A DNA stretch of 64,000 nucleotides, taken from contig JAPOWW010000013.1 of NCBI GenBank assembly GCA_026707405.1, positions 43,701-107,700 on the forward strand, given 5' to 3'. The notes under the pieces were generated by a model that saw only the letters and a list, made by a program, of their open reading frames with translations, did not search any database and was not told the origin of the DNA. Positions 33,740 through 42,299 of this stretch are shown in pieces. The translations under genes and the position numbers were made by a program. The stretch's first letter is position 1, and each line of letters opens with the position of its first letter. Source of the DNA: Chloroflexota bacterium. GTDB lineage: Bacteria > Chloroflexota > UBA11872 > VXNJ01.

Positions 33740-34783
33740 TTACTTGTTTACGACTATCACGGATCTGGCCAGAAGGTCTCCGTTGTCCGCGACCGTGCCG
33801 CTGACGATTACTAACGCCCCCGCGACCGGCTGACCGTTCTGCGTGTAATGGTCGACTTCATGCGGCGCGATACGGACGACGTGGTCTCCCAGATCGAGCT
33901 TTACGTACCCGCTGCCCAGAATCACCGATTCCACCTCGCCGCTCAGCCTGAACCGCTCGTCGTCGACGAATTTGCCGAGGTCCGCGCTTGGCCTGTTAGC
34001 GAGCCGTCCCCGACGCACTGCTCGGGCTACCCGCTCGCCGTCCTCGCCTTCGCGCAGCGAGCCGATCACGGTCACGGTGTCGCCAACCTCCAGGCCGTCA
34101 GGCATCTCGGTGGCTTCCGTCAACGCTATTTCTTCGCCGCCCACGGTTATCGAGGAGTCGGTTATCCGTTCAACCTCGCCGTGGACTCGGAACGAACCCG
34201 AGAAGGATCTCCAGGGAATTGAGCCTTGGGGAAATAGCTCCCGCGGGAACGAGTCCCACTCTCGGGCGAAGGTATCCCAGGGGAACGCGCGCTGGGGAAA
34301 CGCCTCCCGGAATTGCTCCGGAAGGCCCAGGCTGGTGACGCTTCTTGCGACCGGTTCGCCGTCGACCCACTCGCCTCGCACGAGAACAATGTCGCCTGCT
34401 TCGAGATCGGCCGGAATACGCGCCCCGTCGTTGATGCGGAAGGTCTTCCTGTCCACGGTTATGGACGAGTCCGTGACCGACTCGACAGGTCCTACGGCAA
34501 TTGCGATCCGTTGGAGCGTCCCGGTCGAAAACCCGTCAAAGAATTCCTCCTCGAATGAGTCGGCGCCGGTGTCAAATGGCCCTGGCAAGATGGTGATCCC
34601 CGCGTTCCCCCCGAAATACCCCCGAAACCGCTCTATCAGCTCCTTGGCTTCTTCTCCGATCCGTTCGATACTCACCCAGGGAGTCTCATCCTGCTCGTTT
34701 TCTCCCTCTTGGGCCAGCGCTGCCGGCACGGCAATCAACGCGGCCAACAGGAGTGCGCCAAGTACGATCATCAATCGCGGCAT
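33740..34783 (-). CDS. Secreted protein with tandem DUF5666-like modules
   Basis: A 347-residue exported protein. A signal peptide covers 1-23 (VLGALLLAALIAVPAALAQ). Three beta-rich modules of the DUF5666 type follow: GPVESVTDSSITVDRKTF...ARIPADLEAGDIVLVRG, GEVERITDSSITVGGEEI...EMPDGLEVGDTVTVIG, and GEVESVILGSGYVKLDL...VSGTVADNGDLLARSV. Modules one and two are joined by a linker rich in Phe, Trp and Pro (FPQRAFPWDTFAREWDSFP). The ATG at 34783 has GGAGGGTG upstream; the frame stays open much further upstream, but that part is antisense to the M20 gene. The function is unknown, probably envelope binding. Confidence 0.75.
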   Translation of the reverse strand: MPRLMIVLGALLLAALIAVPAALAQEGENEQDETPWVSIERIGEEAKELIERFRGYFGGNAGITILPGPFDTGADSFEEEFFDGFSTGTLQRIAIAVGPVESVTDSSITVDRKTFRINDGARIPADLEAGDIVLVRGEWVDGEPVARSVTSLGLPEQFREAFPQRAFPWDTFAREWDSFPRELFPQGSIPWRSFSGSFRVHGEVERITDSSITVGGEEIALTEATEMPDGLEVGDTVTVIGSLREGEDGERVARAVRRGRLANRPSADLGKFVDDERFRLSGEVESVILGSGYVKLDLGDHVVRIAPHEVDHYTQNGQPVAGALVIVSGTVADNGDLLARSVIVVNK

Positions 34784-35026
34784 CGTTATCACCCTCCGCG
34801 TGGATCCTCGCCGGTTTGCCAAAGCTAACGGAGTACCGTTCCGCTGCGTTACGAAAGCCCGCTTGGCCTCGTAGCTCTTACCGCCCCTCACGGTTGCGGT
34901 GCTATTCTGCGTTTCGGCAAGCCAGTTCGGGAAAGAGCCGACGGTTCGTCGAGGAGGTGTGAAATCGACCTCAGTAGTCTGAAGGCGCGTGCCGGCAGCG
35001 TCGTCGAGTCGCGGTCGGATGAAATC

Positions 35027-36292
35027 GTGGACCTTGGCGACCGGATACTCCACGCGCCGGAGTTGGGGTTCAAGGAGTTCAGGACGTCGGACTCCGTTGC
35101 GGCGTTCCTTGAAGGCCTCGGCTTTACCGTCAAGAGAGACATCGCTATCACGGGTCTCAGCGCCACCCTCGATACCGGCCGAAAGGGTCCCACGCTCGCG
35201 CTGATGGGCGAGCTCGACGCACTGCTCGTATCGACTCACCCACTCGCCGACCCGGTCACCCATGCCGCCCACGCGTGCGGTCATAACGCCCAGCTCGCCG
35301 GACTCATGGGCGCCGCGATTGCTCTGAGCGACGCCCAAGTGCTGCGGTCGCTCTCGGGCCGGGTTGTATTCATGGCCGTACCGGCCGAGGAATACGTTGA
35401 AATCGAATACAGGAACAATCTGGTCCGAGAGGGCAAGCTTGAGTTTCTGGCTGGTAAGGCGGAGTTCATCGCGCTCGGCGAGCTGGACGACGTCGACCTC
35501 GCGATGATGGTCCACTCTTCGTCGGAACCGGAGACGGCGGGCGTCGTGGACTCGAATAACGGCTGCGTCGCCAAGCTCGTGCGCTACATAGGCCGCGCCG
35601 CGCACGCCGGCGGGTCGCCCGACAAGGGTATCAATGCGCTCAGCGCCGCTCTCGTGGCGATGAATGCCATAAACGCGCTGCGCGAGACGTTTCGCGACGA
35701 GGACTCGATTCGCGTCCATCCGATCATCACCCGAGGCGGTGAGCTCGTGAACGTGATTCCGTCCGAAGTCACTATCGAGACCTACGTCCGCGGAAAGACG
35801 GTAGAGGCTATCGTCTCAGCCGAGCGCAAGGTGGACCGCGCCCTCAAGGCGGGCGCACTCGCGCTGGGCGCTCAAGTCGAGATTCGCACCCTTCCGGGAT
35901 ACCTGCCCCTCAATAATTTCCCCGAACTCGGTCGCCTGTTCGGCGACAACGTCGACGGTATGTTCGGCGAGGGTTCCGTGACTTATGGCGGACACCGGGC
36001 CGGCTCCACCGATATGGGCGACGTGAGCCACATTCTGCCCACGGTCCACCCCTACATGGGAGGCATGAGCGGCACCGGTCACTCGGCTGACTGGAAAGTC
36101 ATAGATGAGCGGTTGGCCTACGTCGCGCCCGGCATCGCGATGGCCAGGACCGCTATCGATCTTCTGGCGAACGGCGCGGAAGCCGCCGGGAAGATCGTCG
36201 ACGATTTTCGGCCGAGAATGTCCCGCAAAGAGTATTTGAAGTATCAGCGCGGCATGTTCCGCACGGAGCTGTACTCGGGAGACCAGTTCTAG
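35027..36292 (+). CDS. M20-family amidohydrolase (start codon uncertain, perhaps ATC at 34964)
   Basis: A 421-residue M20D-type aminoacylase/amidohydrolase from the GTG at 35027. Core motifs: MGELDALL, HAACGHNAQL-type HACGHNAQLAGLMGAA, the VPAEEYVE glutamates, RAAHAGGSPDKGINALSA, and TDMGDVSHILPT. The family normally has about 20 more N-terminal residues, and the frame continues upstream with LKARAGSVVESRSDEI. In it there is no ATG/GTG/TTG, but an ATC at 34964 sits six bases after a perfect GGAGG. The enzyme hydrolyses N-acyl or amide bonds. It starts a block of catabolic genes, and its stop overlaps the convergent oxidoreductase stop by 4 bases. Confidence 0.85.
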   Translation: MDLGDRILHAPELGFKEFRTSDSVAAFLEGLGFTVKRDIAITGLSATLDTGRKGPTLALMGELDALLVSTHPLADPVTHAAHACGHNAQLAGLMGAAIALSDAQVLRSLSGRVVFMAVPAEEYVEIEYRNNLVREGKLEFLAGKAEFIALGELDDVDLAMMVHSSSEPETAGVVDSNNGCVAKLVRYIGRAAHAGGSPDKGINALSAALVAMNAINALRETFRDEDSIRVHPIITRGGELVNVIPSEVTIETYVRGKTVEAIVSAERKVDRALKAGALALGAQVEIRTLPGYLPLNNFPELGRLFGDNVDGMFGEGSVTYGGHRAGSTDMGDVSHILPTVHPYMGGMSGTGHSADWKVIDERLAYVAPGIAMARTAIDLLANGAEAAGKIVDDFRPRMSRKEYLKYQRGMFRTELYSGDQF

Positions 36293-37263
36293 CCTTCAGG
36301 CACTTCGACGGGCTTTCGAAGCCTCGACGACTCTTCCCCCGCTAGGACCACGTCCACCGTGTATTTGCCCCATTCCCCATCCACCGGGACTTTGGAATCG
36401 TGCTCGATGCTTTGCCGAAACGCCTCCAACTCTCGTTCGATCGGGGGCCAGTCGCCGCATTCGACCGTTCGCCACGATCCCTCCACGCCGATCTCCACCG
36501 TCCCGTCAACGAACCGGGCGGCCCCGTCGCTTCCCCACACCGCGATCTCGTGGCGGTCGACGCCCCTGGCGAAACCGAAGCATGAAATCGACGCGAATGC
36601 CCCGCCGGCGAACCGTACGGCTGCCATCGTCATGTCGTCGGCATCCTGCGCGTGCTGAAACGTACCTGACTTGGCGTCGATGCTGGTAATCCGGTCTCCC
36701 ATGATCCACGACAACCGGTCGATCTGGTGAATCCCGTTCGTCACCCACATTCCGCCGCCCTGAGCGCGCGCCTTGAACCAGTCCGGCCGCCTGGCGAGGT
36801 TCCAGTTCTTCGCGATGATGTCTTCCGCGAACAGGGGGTGCCCGATCCGCCCCGACGAGACGATTTGTCGCAGTGCCGTGGTGGCCGGGTTGAAGTGCCA
36901 GGTCATGCCCACCATCAGCTTCTTCCCCGCCCGCACGGCCGCCGCGTTCATCGACTCGCATTCGGCGGATGTTATCGCCATTGGCTTCTCGCACAGCACG
37001 TGTTTTCCGGCTGCCAGCGCCTCTATCGTCATCGTTGCGTGCAGATCGTGCGGCATTGCGATGATGGCGATTTCCACGTCATTCTGTTGCAGCGCCTCGG
37101 ACGGTCGTTCGAACGAGGGTACGTCGAAATCGGTCGAGAACTTGCTTCTGGCCGTTTCGCTCGGATCGGCCCCGCAGACCACGCTCAGCCCCGATATGTT
37201 GGCTATCGCTCTGGCGTGACTGCTTCCCATGCCGCCGCAACCGATGACCGCGACGCCTAGCAT
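36289..37263 (-). CDS. Gfo/Idh/MocA-family oxidoreductase
   Basis: A 324-residue NAD(P)-dependent sugar or inositol dehydrogenase relative. The Rossmann start is VAVIGCGGMGSSHARAI, and the family signature is KHVLCEKPMAITSAEC, with EKP containing the catalytic-site lysine. The second domain has GGGMWVTNGIHQIDRLSWIMGD with the expected histidine. It starts with ATG 37263. It probably oxidises or reduces a polyol or sugar acid in the same catabolic block as its neighbours. It resembles the oxidoreductase at 57 kb only in the family core. Confidence 0.87.
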   Translation of the reverse strand: MLGVAVIGCGGMGSSHARAIANISGLSVVCGADPSETARSKFSTDFDVPSFERPSEALQQNDVEIAIIAMPHDLHATMTIEALAAGKHVLCEKPMAITSAECESMNAAAVRAGKKLMVGMTWHFNPATTALRQIVSSGRIGHPLFAEDIIAKNWNLARRPDWFKARAQGGGMWVTNGIHQIDRLSWIMGDRITSIDAKSGTFQHAQDADDMTMAAVRFAGGAFASISCFGFARGVDRHEIAVWGSDGAARFVDGTVEIGVEGSWRTVECGDWPPIERELEAFRQSIEHDSKVPVDGEWGKYTVDVVLAGEESSRLRKPVEVPEG

Positions 37264-37353
37264 CGCGAACGCCTTTTTGTGCTCATCCGCTTGTTCCTTC
37301 CGACTGTTGGCGGCAATCGCCGATGCCGCGGTTGACGGCTCACCATACCGCAG

Positions 37354-37437
37354 CGCCGCTTTGAGCGGCGTGAATGCTCGGCCGTGCCTCTGAGCGGTCC
37401 TGAATGGTCAGGCGCCGTTTCCCATCCGCGCCGCTCA
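37354..37437. promoter_or_regulatory. Cluster of TGAGCGG motifs, possible operator
   Basis: Three copies of TGAGCGG occur in 76 bases: 37362-37368, 37391-37397 and, inverted, 37431-37437. The first forms the right arm of a perfect hairpin, CGCCGCT/AGCGGCG with loop TTG (37354-37370), and the first two are each followed within 2-3 bases by TGAATG. They lie in the 295-base spacer between the oxidoreductase and the divergent XRE-hydrolase gene, so they could be its operator. The motif is short and GC-rich, so chance is not excluded. Confidence 0.3.
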
Positions 37438-37558
37438 GGCCTTATCGTTGCCGTGCAGTCCGCCGGTTATAGCGACGACCGGCTGTTTGCATTCAACTCC
37501 CTGTGAGCTGTCGGAATAACGGATAATCAGGCTGGTTCGACCAGCGAGGTGAGAAATC

Positions 37559-38383
37559 ATGCTTGAGGATGAATTTGGCGACTTGATCGGAAAAGCTCGA
37601 AGAGGGCTGGGAATCTCGGCGGAGGAGCTGAGCCGCCGGTCGGGCGTTGATGGAGCGGACATCGCCGCTTTCGAGGGTTATCGAAGAGACCCGTCCCGCG
37701 AGCAGTCGGACGCTTTGGCGGCGGTTGTCGGACTCGAACCCTCCAGGCTTTGGGATATCGCCAACGAGTCGTGGGAGCCTGCCCCAGCGACTGGGATGAT
37801 CTCAGGAACTTACCCCGTCGAAACCGTATGGTACGAAGGCTTCAGGGTCTGGACCTATCTCGTCGGCGATCCCGAATCGAACGTCTGTCTCGTCGTCGAC
37901 CCAGGCGGCGACGCCGACGACACGCTGGCCGCCGTCCAGAGCAAAGGCTGGGACATTTGCGGGGTGCTCGCCACCCACACTCACGCCGATCACGTTGGGG
38001 TATTGAGCGCGGTGGTCAAGGACTCCGACGTACCCGTATATGTTGGGGCCGGCGAAGTCTCCGCCATTTCCGCGAAGGCGCGTAACGTCGTCGGCGTATC
38101 GCATCGGCAGGGCTTTTCCGTCGGCCCCTGGACCATCGAGCCACGGCTGACCGCCGGCCACACCGCCGCCAGCACGAGCTATTTGATCGATGACACGATT
38201 TTCGTGGGCGACGCAATGTTCGCGGGTTCGCTCGGAGGTACCAACATCGCCGGCGCGTACGGTGGGCACATCGAGGCGGTCCGCAAAGAGGTCCTGTCGC
38301 TTCCTCCCGCTACTGCGATATACGCTGGCCACGGGGCGCAGACCACCGTGGCCGAAGAACTGGCCCACAACCCGTTCTTCTAG
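37559..38383 (+). CDS. XRE helix-turn-helix fused to a metallo-beta-lactamase-fold hydrolase
   Basis: A 274-residue fusion. Residues 1-68 are an XRE helix-turn-helix (LIGKARRGLGISAEELSRRSG, EGYRRDPSREQSDALAAVVG). Residues 75-274 are a glyoxalase-II-like metallo-beta-lactamase domain with the metal motif THTHADHVG (HxHxDH), AGHTAAS, the bridging aspartate in FVGDAMFAGSLGG and the final IYAGHGAQTT. All metal ligands are present, so it should be an active hydrolase. GAGGTGA precedes the ATG. It may be a regulator that senses by turning over a thioester or lactone, but no direct evidence exists. Confidence 0.88.
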   Translation: MLEDEFGDLIGKARRGLGISAEELSRRSGVDGADIAAFEGYRRDPSREQSDALAAVVGLEPSRLWDIANESWEPAPATGMISGTYPVETVWYEGFRVWTYLVGDPESNVCLVVDPGGDADDTLAAVQSKGWDICGVLATHTHADHVGVLSAVVKDSDVPVYVGAGEVSAISAKARNVVGVSHRQGFSVGPWTIEPRLTAGHTAASTSYLIDDTIFVGDAMFAGSLGGTNIAGAYGGHIEAVRKEVLSLPPATAIYAGHGAQTTVAEELAHNPFF

Positions 38384-38408
38384 CCGCGCGGGCCGGGCGA
38401 CCGCTCAG

Positions 38409-40952
38409 TTAATGGGCCACCCCGTGATTGTGCATTCGCTGATGGATCGCCTGCTTGCCTGCTTCGAGGATCTTCACGTGCCTTTCGCGTTTTGCGGGAT
38501 CGCGGTAGGCGGCGATTTCGCTCAGATAGGTGATGCCCCCGTCTATTAGCGTCAGCATGTAAGCCGCGTCCGAGGGTGAGAAGACGTGCTTGCCGCCCAC
38601 GTTCACGTACACCGGCGACGTGTGTGCAGCCACCTTGTTGATCCAGGCGTGCAGCAAATCGATCTCTCCGTAGCACCGCGCCGCCAGCCAGCAGCTCCCG
38701 GTGACTTCGTGGCGGAAGCTGAGCGATGCCTCTCGGCCTGTTGCGTCCGTATCCGTGTCGGCTATCACGTGTCCGTTGGCGACGACCTCCAGCCGCGTGA
38801 ACGGCAGAGCGCTCCGCGCGCGCGCCGAGATTTCCACCGTCCCGCCGTCGGCGAACGACAGCGAACCTCCGGGCGGAAGCCCCTCCACTGTGAACTCCAT
38901 CAACGGGCCTGACGTCGTGAAGGTGTGCCCGCCCTTTATGGCCGCGCGCCAGTTCTCGTGCGTGAATGCCTGTTCTTTTCCGACGTAGGCGTAGGTTCGC
39001 ACGCCCCCTACGGGTATTGTGTTCAGCATCTTGTCCGTGCCGCCGACCGCCGGTAGCCGGTAGCCACAGTTGAGATAACGGTACCATGCGGCGATGCTCG
39101 ATCCGCGCAGTCTCGCCGGGAAGTATTTGATCTCCGCCGCGTCGATCTTGCCGAGCGCGATGTCCGCTGCTATCTCGCAGTGTGGCGATGGGAAATGGGG
39201 CGTTACGACGAGCGCGCCCTGCTCATGGGCAGCGTCCGCCCATTCGGCCATGAGCACCTCTTCCGAGCCGCCCAGGTAGTCCTCGGCCGGCCCGCCGCTG
39301 CTTAGCGGATATATAGGCTCCGTTATCCCCAACAGGCTCATGTGCCCGAGCATGTGATGCCGGTTCTCGCTCCCGACCCACACGAGTGTGTCCTCCGTCG
39401 AGGCGGGCGCAAGACCGCCCGTAAACCGCTCGGTGTCGGTGAACAAGCGCCCCCACTGAGCGGCCAGCACGTTGACCACGTTCAGGTCCTCTCCCTCGGC
39501 TTCGAGCGTCGCTGTGGAGGGATCGAGGAAGTGCACGTGCGTGTCCCCGCTGAAGTACCCCGCCCCCGCCTGGTTTGCCCATCGCGAGACTTCAAGGGTC
39601 AGCTCCCGCTGGCCCGGCTCCACCCGTACCTTCTGCCTGATCGGCTCGTACTCGAATCCTTTCAGCACCTCGACGAATACGTCGCCGACCGGAAGATCGA
39701 TCTGGAACTCGCCGTTCACGTAGGCGTAGCCCGTGTCGCCCAGCTTCAGATCGCCCCCTTGGTCTTCGCACCAGTTGGTGTTGATCTCCCGCTGATGGCC
39801 GTGAGGCGCCAGGTACTCTCCATGAGGCCCGCTGAAGTGGACGCGCGCCGGGGTGGACGTGCCGGTTTCCTGGTCTCGCACCTTCACGTGGACCCAGGAC
39901 CGTTCATCGTGAATCAGCCTCAGGCGAACATGGCCGGCGGTGAGGTCTTTTTCCTTGAGCAAGGCGCCCCAGCGTGCGCTCGATTGTTCCGAGTCGGAGC
40001 CGACTGTCAACGTCGCCGATTCCGCTCCGTAGGCTTCGATCAGCGTGGCGCCCGCCGACTCGTCGTTGTTGACTCCCGCGCCCTTGGCCGGGTCGTCGAC
40101 CCAGCCTTCCGATAACCCGCCGGATACGGGATAGGTGCCCGCAACCTGTCCGAGGTCGATCTCCGCATGAGTCAGCGCTCCGCCGCCTTGCACGTCGGCC
40201 CGGATTCTCGCCAGCGGGCTGCGCTTGAGTGGGTTGTGCGGATGCTCGCAAAGGGTAATGGCGGCGATTGACACCACGCGGTCGCTGGCGGCCTTCAGCT
40301 CTATCGACTCGATTTCGGAGTCCGGCCTCGGGTTCTCCAGCGCCGCTATCAGGTAGTTCCCGCTGCCCGTCTTGTCTAGAAGGCCCGTCAGGCCTTGCCG
40401 GTCCGCGCCGACCGTGGCGTATGGCAGATACTCGTTATGCTCCACCGACCTGAACGCCTCGCGCCCCCACGGCCGCCAGTACGGATTTATTTCGAAGCGG
40501 CTGCGAATCTGGTGCGCGTGCCCGTCCCCGTCGCCGTACCGAAGCGTATAGGTAGCCACGTGCGCGCCTGGATCGTCGAGCGTATCGAGTTCGGTGTCAT
40601 GCTCCATAACGGGATCAGGGACCGTGTCCAGGAAGTGGCAGACCAGCACGTACCGCGCCGTCGCGCCTACTGGAACGGATGTCGATTCGGGCAGCTCCGG
40701 CCACGTTTCGTTTCCGAGGACGACCCACGTCGCGCCGTCTTTCTCGGCATCCTCGGTGATGTCGAACGGAATCCCCCACAGGCGCTGCTCGCCGGTGGGA
40801 AGTCCGGCCAGTCCCGTGACCTCCGTCGCGCGGTCGATGTCCTCCGGCTCCGTGTCGCCCGCCTGGGCCCATAGCCAGCGCTCGCCGATCCGTGCGTTCC
40901 TGCAGCTGTGATTCCGAAGCCCCGCAAGCGGGACAGTCTGAAAGCCGTTCAT
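38409..40952 (-). CDS. Large CehA/McbA-like metallohydrolase (PHP-type)
   Basis: An 847-residue protein. The N-terminal 430 residues are beta-sandwich-like and carry carbohydrate-binding-like segments (GATWVVLGNETWPELP, IESIELKAASDRVV). The C-terminal half is a PHP-type amidohydrolase domain beginning AGYFSGDTHVHFLDPST and continuing GALVVTPHFPSPHCEIA and GCYRLPAVGGTDKM-like GYRLPAVGGTDKML. It ends with a beta-domain (ARARSALPFTRLEVVANGHVI). CehA/McbA proteins hydrolyse carbaryl-type esters. The ATG at 40952 has GAGGAGG six bases upstream; the earlier in-frame start overlaps the next gene and is rejected. No signal peptide is seen. Confidence 0.78.
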   Translation of the reverse strand: MNGFQTVPLAGLRNHSCRNARIGERWLWAQAGDTEPEDIDRATEVTGLAGLPTGEQRLWGIPFDITEDAEKDGATWVVLGNETWPELPESTSVPVGATARYVLVCHFLDTVPDPVMEHDTELDTLDDPGAHVATYTLRYGDGDGHAHQIRSRFEINPYWRPWGREAFRSVEHNEYLPYATVGADRQGLTGLLDKTGSGNYLIAALENPRPDSEIESIELKAASDRVVSIAAITLCEHPHNPLKRSPLARIRADVQGGGALTHAEIDLGQVAGTYPVSGGLSEGWVDDPAKGAGVNNDESAGATLIEAYGAESATLTVGSDSEQSSARWGALLKEKDLTAGHVRLRLIHDERSWVHVKVRDQETGTSTPARVHFSGPHGEYLAPHGHQREINTNWCEDQGGDLKLGDTGYAYVNGEFQIDLPVGDVFVEVLKGFEYEPIRQKVRVEPGQRELTLEVSRWANQAGAGYFSGDTHVHFLDPSTATLEAEGEDLNVVNVLAAQWGRLFTDTERFTGGLAPASTEDTLVWVGSENRHHMLGHMSLLGITEPIYPLSSGGPAEDYLGGSEEVLMAEWADAAHEQGALVVTPHFPSPHCEIAADIALGKIDAAEIKYFPARLRGSSIAAWYRYLNCGYRLPAVGGTDKMLNTIPVGGVRTYAYVGKEQAFTHENWRAAIKGGHTFTTSGPLMEFTVEGLPPGGSLSFADGGTVEISARARSALPFTRLEVVANGHVIADTDTDATGREASLSFRHEVTGSCWLAARCYGEIDLLHAWINKVAAHTSPVYVNVGGKHVFSPSDAAYMLTLIDGGITYLSEIAAYRDPAKRERHVKILEAGKQAIHQRMHNHGVAH

Positions 40953-41019
40953 CGGAGACCTCCTCGGGTTCGCACGATTTCTGTAGGTTGGAATATGGCG
41001 ATTCGGCCCGCGTCGGCGG

Positions 41020-42156
41020 TCAGAGCACCTCTCCGGCGCGGATCGTGTGCGCGGCGCGGATGGTGTGCTTGCCGGCCCACGCGGTCCCGTAGGAATCCAG
41101 GTACTCCACCGGCTCATCCTGGACGGCCAGCACGGCAATGTCGGCCTCTCGACCGGATTGCAGGCTGCCGATCGAGTCCTCCATCCCGATGGCTTTCGCG
41201 GCCTCCCAGGTCGAACGCCGGATCACGTCCTCGAGACTCATGCCCAGGTCCAGCATCTTTCCCATCGTCGTCGGCATGTCATGGACCGGACTGTTGACGC
41301 TTTGAACGTGCAGGTCGGTGCTTATCGTGTCGGGGTCGAATCCCTGATCGAGCGCCGCCCGTCCGCGAGCAACCTCGAAGCTGCCCGCTCCGTGTCCGAG
41401 GTCGAAAAGGACGCCCCGCTCTCTCGCCTCCCAAGCGGCCGGAATGATCCTGTTGTCGTCGTCGAATAGGTTGTTCTCGCCGGTCCGAAAGCAGTGAGTC
41501 ACCATGTCTCCGGGCCGCAGCATCGCAAGCCACTCGGACATTGGAATCGGGGGATCCGAGATATGCGTCATCAGGAAAGTGTCGCTGCGCTCGGCGATTT
41601 CGACCGCCATCTCGCTGTGGCGGCGACCCTGCTCGCCCTCGCCGATGATGTGCCCCCCGTTCCGGATTTTGGCCCCGATGAAGACCTCCGGGAAGTCTTG
41701 CAGTACTCGTACGCTGCCCTCTACGTCTGCGTTGGTGGGATCGAGCAGCTCGCCGTGCTGTGCGATCAGACCTATCGAGCTCAGGTTGACCAGTCCGAGG
41801 ACCCTGATTTTCGACGGCGCGGCGATAAATTCGACGAATCCTGCGGCGCTGTACGATCCGGCGCTGCCCGCGTCGAGCATGGTGGTCGTTCCGCTCCTGG
41901 AGCCGATCTCGTAGGGCCGGATGCCGAAATACGTTGCTCCGTAATAGACATGCACGTGCAGGTCGATCAGGCCGGGCGTCACTATCAGCCCGCCTACGTT
42001 GAGCGAATCGGCGCCTTCCGCATCGATATCATCGGCGATCTCGGCTACCTTCCCGCCGGCAATCGCGACATCCTTGACCGCGTCCAGACCCGACGCCGGG
42101 TCCATTACCCGACCGCCTTTGAGTACCAGATCGTAGTGAGAACCCTCGCCGCTCAT
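41020..42156 (-). CDS. Amidohydrolase/deacetylase family metallohydrolase (dihydroorotase-like)
   Basis: A 378-residue amidohydrolase. Motifs: VTPGLIDLHVHVYYG (HxH metal pair), SGTTTMLDAGSAGSYS, the bridging region FIGAKIRNGGHIIGEG, the TFLMTHISDPPI histidine, DLGHGAGSF, and the aspartate region ISTDLHVQSVN, ending GREADIAVLAV. This pattern is that of the deacetylase family EF_0837/AHA_3915. The ATG at 42156 has GGAGG six bases upstream. It is followed by the CehA-like gene after 67 bases, and the RraA-like gene lies upstream on the same strand beyond a structured spacer. Confidence 0.85.
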   Translation of the reverse strand: MSGEGSHYDLVLKGGRVMDPASGLDAVKDVAIAGGKVAEIADDIDAEGADSLNVGGLIVTPGLIDLHVHVYYGATYFGIRPYEIGSRSGTTTMLDAGSAGSYSAAGFVEFIAAPSKIRVLGLVNLSSIGLIAQHGELLDPTNADVEGSVRVLQDFPEVFIGAKIRNGGHIIGEGEQGRRHSEMAVEIAERSDTFLMTHISDPPIPMSEWLAMLRPGDMVTHCFRTGENNLFDDDNRIIPAAWEARERGVLFDLGHGAGSFEVARGRAALDQGFDPDTISTDLHVQSVNSPVHDMPTTMGKMLDLGMSLEDVIRRSTWEAAKAIGMEDSIGSLQSGREADIAVLAVQDEPVEYLDSYGTAWAGKHTIRAAHTIRAGEVL

Positions 42157-42227
42157 GCCGCGCCTCCGCTGGTCGTTCAACGCGTCGCCGGTAAATAACA
42201 ATCGCCCGACGCCGACGTTGAATATCT

Positions 42228-42299
42228 TAGGGCGGCAGGCCTTGCGAGGGGTGGACCTCGATCCTCCCGGTGGTCCTGAGCAGGGTGTCTGCCGCCCTA
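42228..42299 (-). repeat. Compact structured inverted repeat between the RraA-like gene and the deacetylase gene
   Basis: TAGGGCGGCAG (42228-42238) and CTGCCGCCCTA (42289-42299) pair over 11 bases and enclose 50 bases. These contain a second perfect stem, CGAGG/CCTCG (42245-42249 and 42256-42260), and an alternative GGACC/GGTCC pairing. The outer arm overlaps the last three bases of the RraA-like gene, and the element ends 72 bases before the deacetylase start. It could be an intercistronic RNA stabiliser, attenuator or palindromic repeat element. Confidence 0.55.
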
